This document shows, in pieces, positions 7,222 through 10,000 of a stretch of 10,000 nt of DNA (position 1 is the stretch's first letter; every line of letters begins with the position of its first letter). The notes beneath the pieces are model-generated. The model saw nothing but the letters and a program-made list of their open reading frames with translations. It was not told the origin of the DNA and made no database searches. Made by a program: the position numbers and the translations under genes. The stretch comes from Stramonita haemastoma (Eukaryota > Mollusca > Gastropoda > Neogastropoda > Muricidae): positions 57,096,984-57,106,983 of the forward strand of contig CM060324.1 in the NCBI GenBank assembly GCA_030674155.1. The letters are read 5' to 3'.

Positions 7222-7300
7222 GGATGGTTTCTAAACACGACACTTGTGTGTATGCTGGTTTTTGTTTTCATTCTATTGTCATCCGCTCATCAGTAGTGTG
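7222..7300 (-). mobile_element. Possible fragment of family B repeat
   Basis: GGTTTCTAAACACGACAC at about 7226 matches GGTGTCTAAACACGACAC at about 1417 with one difference. About 50 bases further on, TTGTCATCCGCTC corresponds to TTGTCATCTGTTC of copy B1. The rest is not clearly alignable, so this may be a short 3' fragment. Confidence 0.4.
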
Positions 7301-7490
7301 TTTATCGTAAGCACACTAACATTTCTAACAGAATGGATCTGACAGGCTGAAATTATCAAAATAGTTCATGTCAATTCTCGTACTCTTTTACAGAAATACT
7401 TTAAGATGATAAGAAATGATAAGTGATAGCTGATAATGATAACTTTGAAGTTCTGTACCCTGCATAAGTTCAAAGCTCGAATTGTTAAAA
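7301..7490. other. Short non-repetitive stretch
   Basis: No feature is recognised between the possible family B fragment and the large TG block. The sequence is AT-rich with several short GATAA-like words around 7406-7442. Confidence 0.4.
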
Positions 7491-7502
7491 AGTGTGTGTG
7501 TG

Positions 7503-7568
<66 letters not shown>

Positions 7569-7702
7569 GTGCGTGCGTGTGTGCGTGTGTGTGTGTGGTG
7601 TGTGTGTGTGTGTGTGTACATGCATGCAAGTGTGTTTGTACATCTGTGCGTACATGTTTGTGTGTGTGTGTGTGCGCGCGCGCGCGCGCGCGTGTGTGTG
7701 TG

Positions 7703-7751
<49 letters not shown>

Positions 7752-7774
7752 GTGTGTGTGTGTGTAAGTGTGTA
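7491..7774. repeat. Large (TG)n block with (GC)n core
   Basis: A nearly perfect TG run at 7504-7566 is followed by a mixed part with TGCG and CATGCATG words. An alternating GC run lies at 7674-7692, then more TG with TTG phase slips to 7774. Cys-Val and His-Thr frames of up to 139 codons here are artefacts. Confidence 0.97.
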
Positions 7775-7863
7775 TGTGAAGTCAAGTTAAATTAAAATGT
7801 TCTTTATTGGGGGTAAAAGAGTAAGTTTGCAAGCTTTTTTCATCCTGCTTTTTTCAACACACA

Positions 7864-7978
<115 letters not shown>

Positions 7979-8060
7979 ATAACCCCCTCTCCACACATAC
8001 ACACACATACAGATGCAGTCTAATCGAAGACAACATAACGTCACTGTCATTACAAAAGCC

Positions 8061-8170
8061 ATTCAATATTAAACGAAGACAACAATACAAACAAAAGACC
8101 GTAAGAATAAAAGCAGCCCCCCCCCCCCCCCCCCCCCCCCCCCAGAAACATATTACTTTTAATATTGAAT
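8061..8170. repeat. 13-bp inverted repeat enclosing a run of 27 C
   Basis: ATTCAATATTAAA at 8061-8073 is exactly complementary to TTTAATATTGAAT at 8158-8170. The 84-base interval contains an uninterrupted C run at 8117-8143. The arms could pair as a stem; their function, if any, is unknown. Confidence 0.9.
8117..8143. repeat. Poly-C homopolymer, 27 bases
   Basis: An uninterrupted C run, the longest homopolymer of C or G in the window. The true length may differ from the assembly because such runs are error-prone in sequencing. Confidence 0.95.
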
Positions 8171-8380
8171 ATTGGAAACAAAGACAAATTCAATAATTCT
8201 TTTAGGAAAAGAAGAACAAACTTAAAGAAAAAAAAGGATAAATGCCAGAACAAGAGAGTGAAAACAAGAAAAAAGAATTTTAAAAATGACAAAGAGACGT
8301 ACACAAAAAAGAAAAAAAAGACAGATACGAAAAATAGACCAAAAGAAAGCAAAAGTAAAAGAGAACCTAACGCACACACG

Positions 8381-8392
8381 CACGCGCACGCG

Positions 8393-8430
<38 letters not shown>
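8381..8430. repeat. (AC)n microsatellite with ACGC start
   Basis: CACACGCACGCGCACGCGCA precedes a plain AC run to about 8430. It then grades into CAGACA and AACA repeats to about 8490. Confidence 0.95.
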
Positions 8431-8432
<2 letters not shown>

Positions 8433-8559
8433 GACACAGACAGACAAACAAACAAACAGACACACAAACAAATAAACGCACAAACAAACGGGAGGACAGG
8501 TAGGAAGTGCGAACGAAATCAAGCATAAAGGGAACAATCCAGCAAAATAATGAAGTCAA

Positions 8560-8709
8560 GAAAAAGACAGAAAGAAACATATTATATACAGAGAGAAAAA
8601 GAAGAAAAGAAAAAAAAAAAGGAAGAAAAAGATAGGAGAAAGGAAGAAGGGCGAAAAAAACAGTGAGATATACAGAAAAGAACAGAACAAAGAAAGAAAG
8701 AGAGAAATA

Positions 8710-8745
<36 letters not shown>

Positions 8746-9070
8746 ATCACAGAAAGTAGGACATGGTATACAGAAAAAAAACAGAGCAAAGAAAGAAAGA
8801 AAGAAACAAAAAAAGAAACAAACAAAGAATCAAACAAAGAATTACATAAAGTGGGACAGAGTATACAGAAAAGAACAGAACAAAATAAGAAAGAAGGAAG
8901 AAAAGAAAGAAAGAAAAGAAAGAAAGAAAGAAAGAAAGAAAGAAGACAAAGAAAGAAAAGAAAGAAAGAAAGAAATTAAGAAGGAAAGAAAAGAAAGAAA
9001 GAAATAAGAAAAGAAAGAAAGAAATTAAGAAAGAAAGAAACAAAAAGAGATATATAGAGAGAAAGAAGAA

Positions 9071-9113
<43 letters not shown>

Positions 9114-9197
9114 CTACCTAGATACAAAAATACAAAGAAGGAGAAAAAAATAAGAAAGAAAGAAAAAAAAAGAGAAGAAATTAAGAAATTGAAAGAA

Positions 9198-9273
<76 letters not shown>

Positions 9274-9445
9274 AAAAAAAAAAAGAAGAGACAAAAAAAA
9301 AAGAATAAGTAAGAAACAAACACAAAAAAAAGAGAAACAGATTGACAGAAAAAAAAGAGTAGAAGAGAAAAAAAATAGAAAGAATAAATGAAAAAAGCTA
9401 AAAGAACAAAAAAAGAACAAAAATAGAAAGAGAGAAAGAAAAGAA
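8560..9445. repeat. Purine-rich (GAAA)n-type block, about 0.9 kb
   Basis: The plus strand is almost all A and G, mainly GAAA tetramers mixed with GAAAA, GGAAG and CAAA variants. Within it lie a higher-order repeat marked by TATACAG words, an (AAGC)n run at about 9199-9232 and a GATA patch near 9105-9122. Long minus-strand Phe-Leu-Ser frames (up to 192 codons) look like membrane proteins but come from TTTC repeats. Confidence 0.95.
9199..9232. repeat. (AAGC)n microsatellite inside the GAAA block
   Basis: About eight tandem AAGC units sit between GAAA-type runs. They look like a single A-to-C variant of the GAAA unit that was then amplified. Confidence 0.93.
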
Positions 9446-9615
9446 TTGTTCATTCATTTAGGTTGAACACACACGGCCAGTGCGATAGAGAGATGAGAGT
9501 GTTTTGGTGAAAATTGGAACCACGAGGGCTGAATAAAAATGATAATTGAAACATTTCAGCAAGTTCGGCTGATACTTGAATGCTGGCTGCATTTTGTTTT
9601 TGGGATTTTATTTCC
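9446..9615. other. Short non-repetitive island
   Basis: About 170 bases of mixed sequence separate the purine-rich block from the TTTG/TG block. No gene or motif was recognised. Confidence 0.45.

Positions 9616-10000
<385 letters not shown>

Noticed and set aside
8747..9325. 192-codon Phe/Leu/Ser-rich frame resembling a multi-span membrane protein
   Set aside because: It is the translation of TTTC-type repeats and has no features other than low complexity.

Overview
This window reads as non-coding DNA from an animal nuclear genome. I find no protein gene, rRNA or intact tRNA that I would defend. The best guess at source is a mollusc, probably a marine gastropod. That rests on the general look of the SINE-like repeats, as I remember such genomes, and on the very high load of TG/CA, AAT and GAAA microsatellites. 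It is inference; no search was run.

Two kinds of sequence dominate. The first is dispersed repeats. Family A is a tRNA-derived SINE with three copies: 354-722 (+), 5215-5653 (-) and 6449-6862 (-). Each has a recognisable Pol III A box and B box, a short hairpin, a conserved central core and a shared 3' part. Family B has one good copy at 5775-6005 (+), two diverged copies at 1405-1640 (-) and 2022-2178 (-), and a doubtful fragment at 7222-7300. It carries the same central core joined to a different 3' part. A 51-bp minisatellite at 2579-2857 appears to be built from this core too. A further diverged pair, about 550-600 bp long (740-1345 and 4240-4850), lies in the same orientation; its minus strand may retain a decayed coding segment.

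The second is simple sequence, covering roughly a quarter of the window. The blocks are: TG/TGCG at 1797-1983; a chain of AT, GT, TCTG and TC at 3009-3486; ATT then ATC at 4972-5089; AAT inside a SINE at 5412-5475; TG with a GC core at 7491-7774; CA at 7865-7977; a run of 27 C at 8117-8143; CA at 8381-8430; a purine-rich block at 8560-9445; and TTTG, TG and TTTC at 9616-9900.

The many open frames are products of simple repeats (Cys-Val, His-Thr, Asn, Leu, Phe-Leu-Ser runs) or cross dispersed repeats. The most useful observations are the core shared between two SINE families and a minisatellite, the apparent covariation in the SINE hairpin, a microsatellite expanded inside a SINE at a site where a sister copy keeps a short precursor, and several stretches likely to adopt non-B DNA structure. 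I do not see a new defence, mobile or enzymatic system here.
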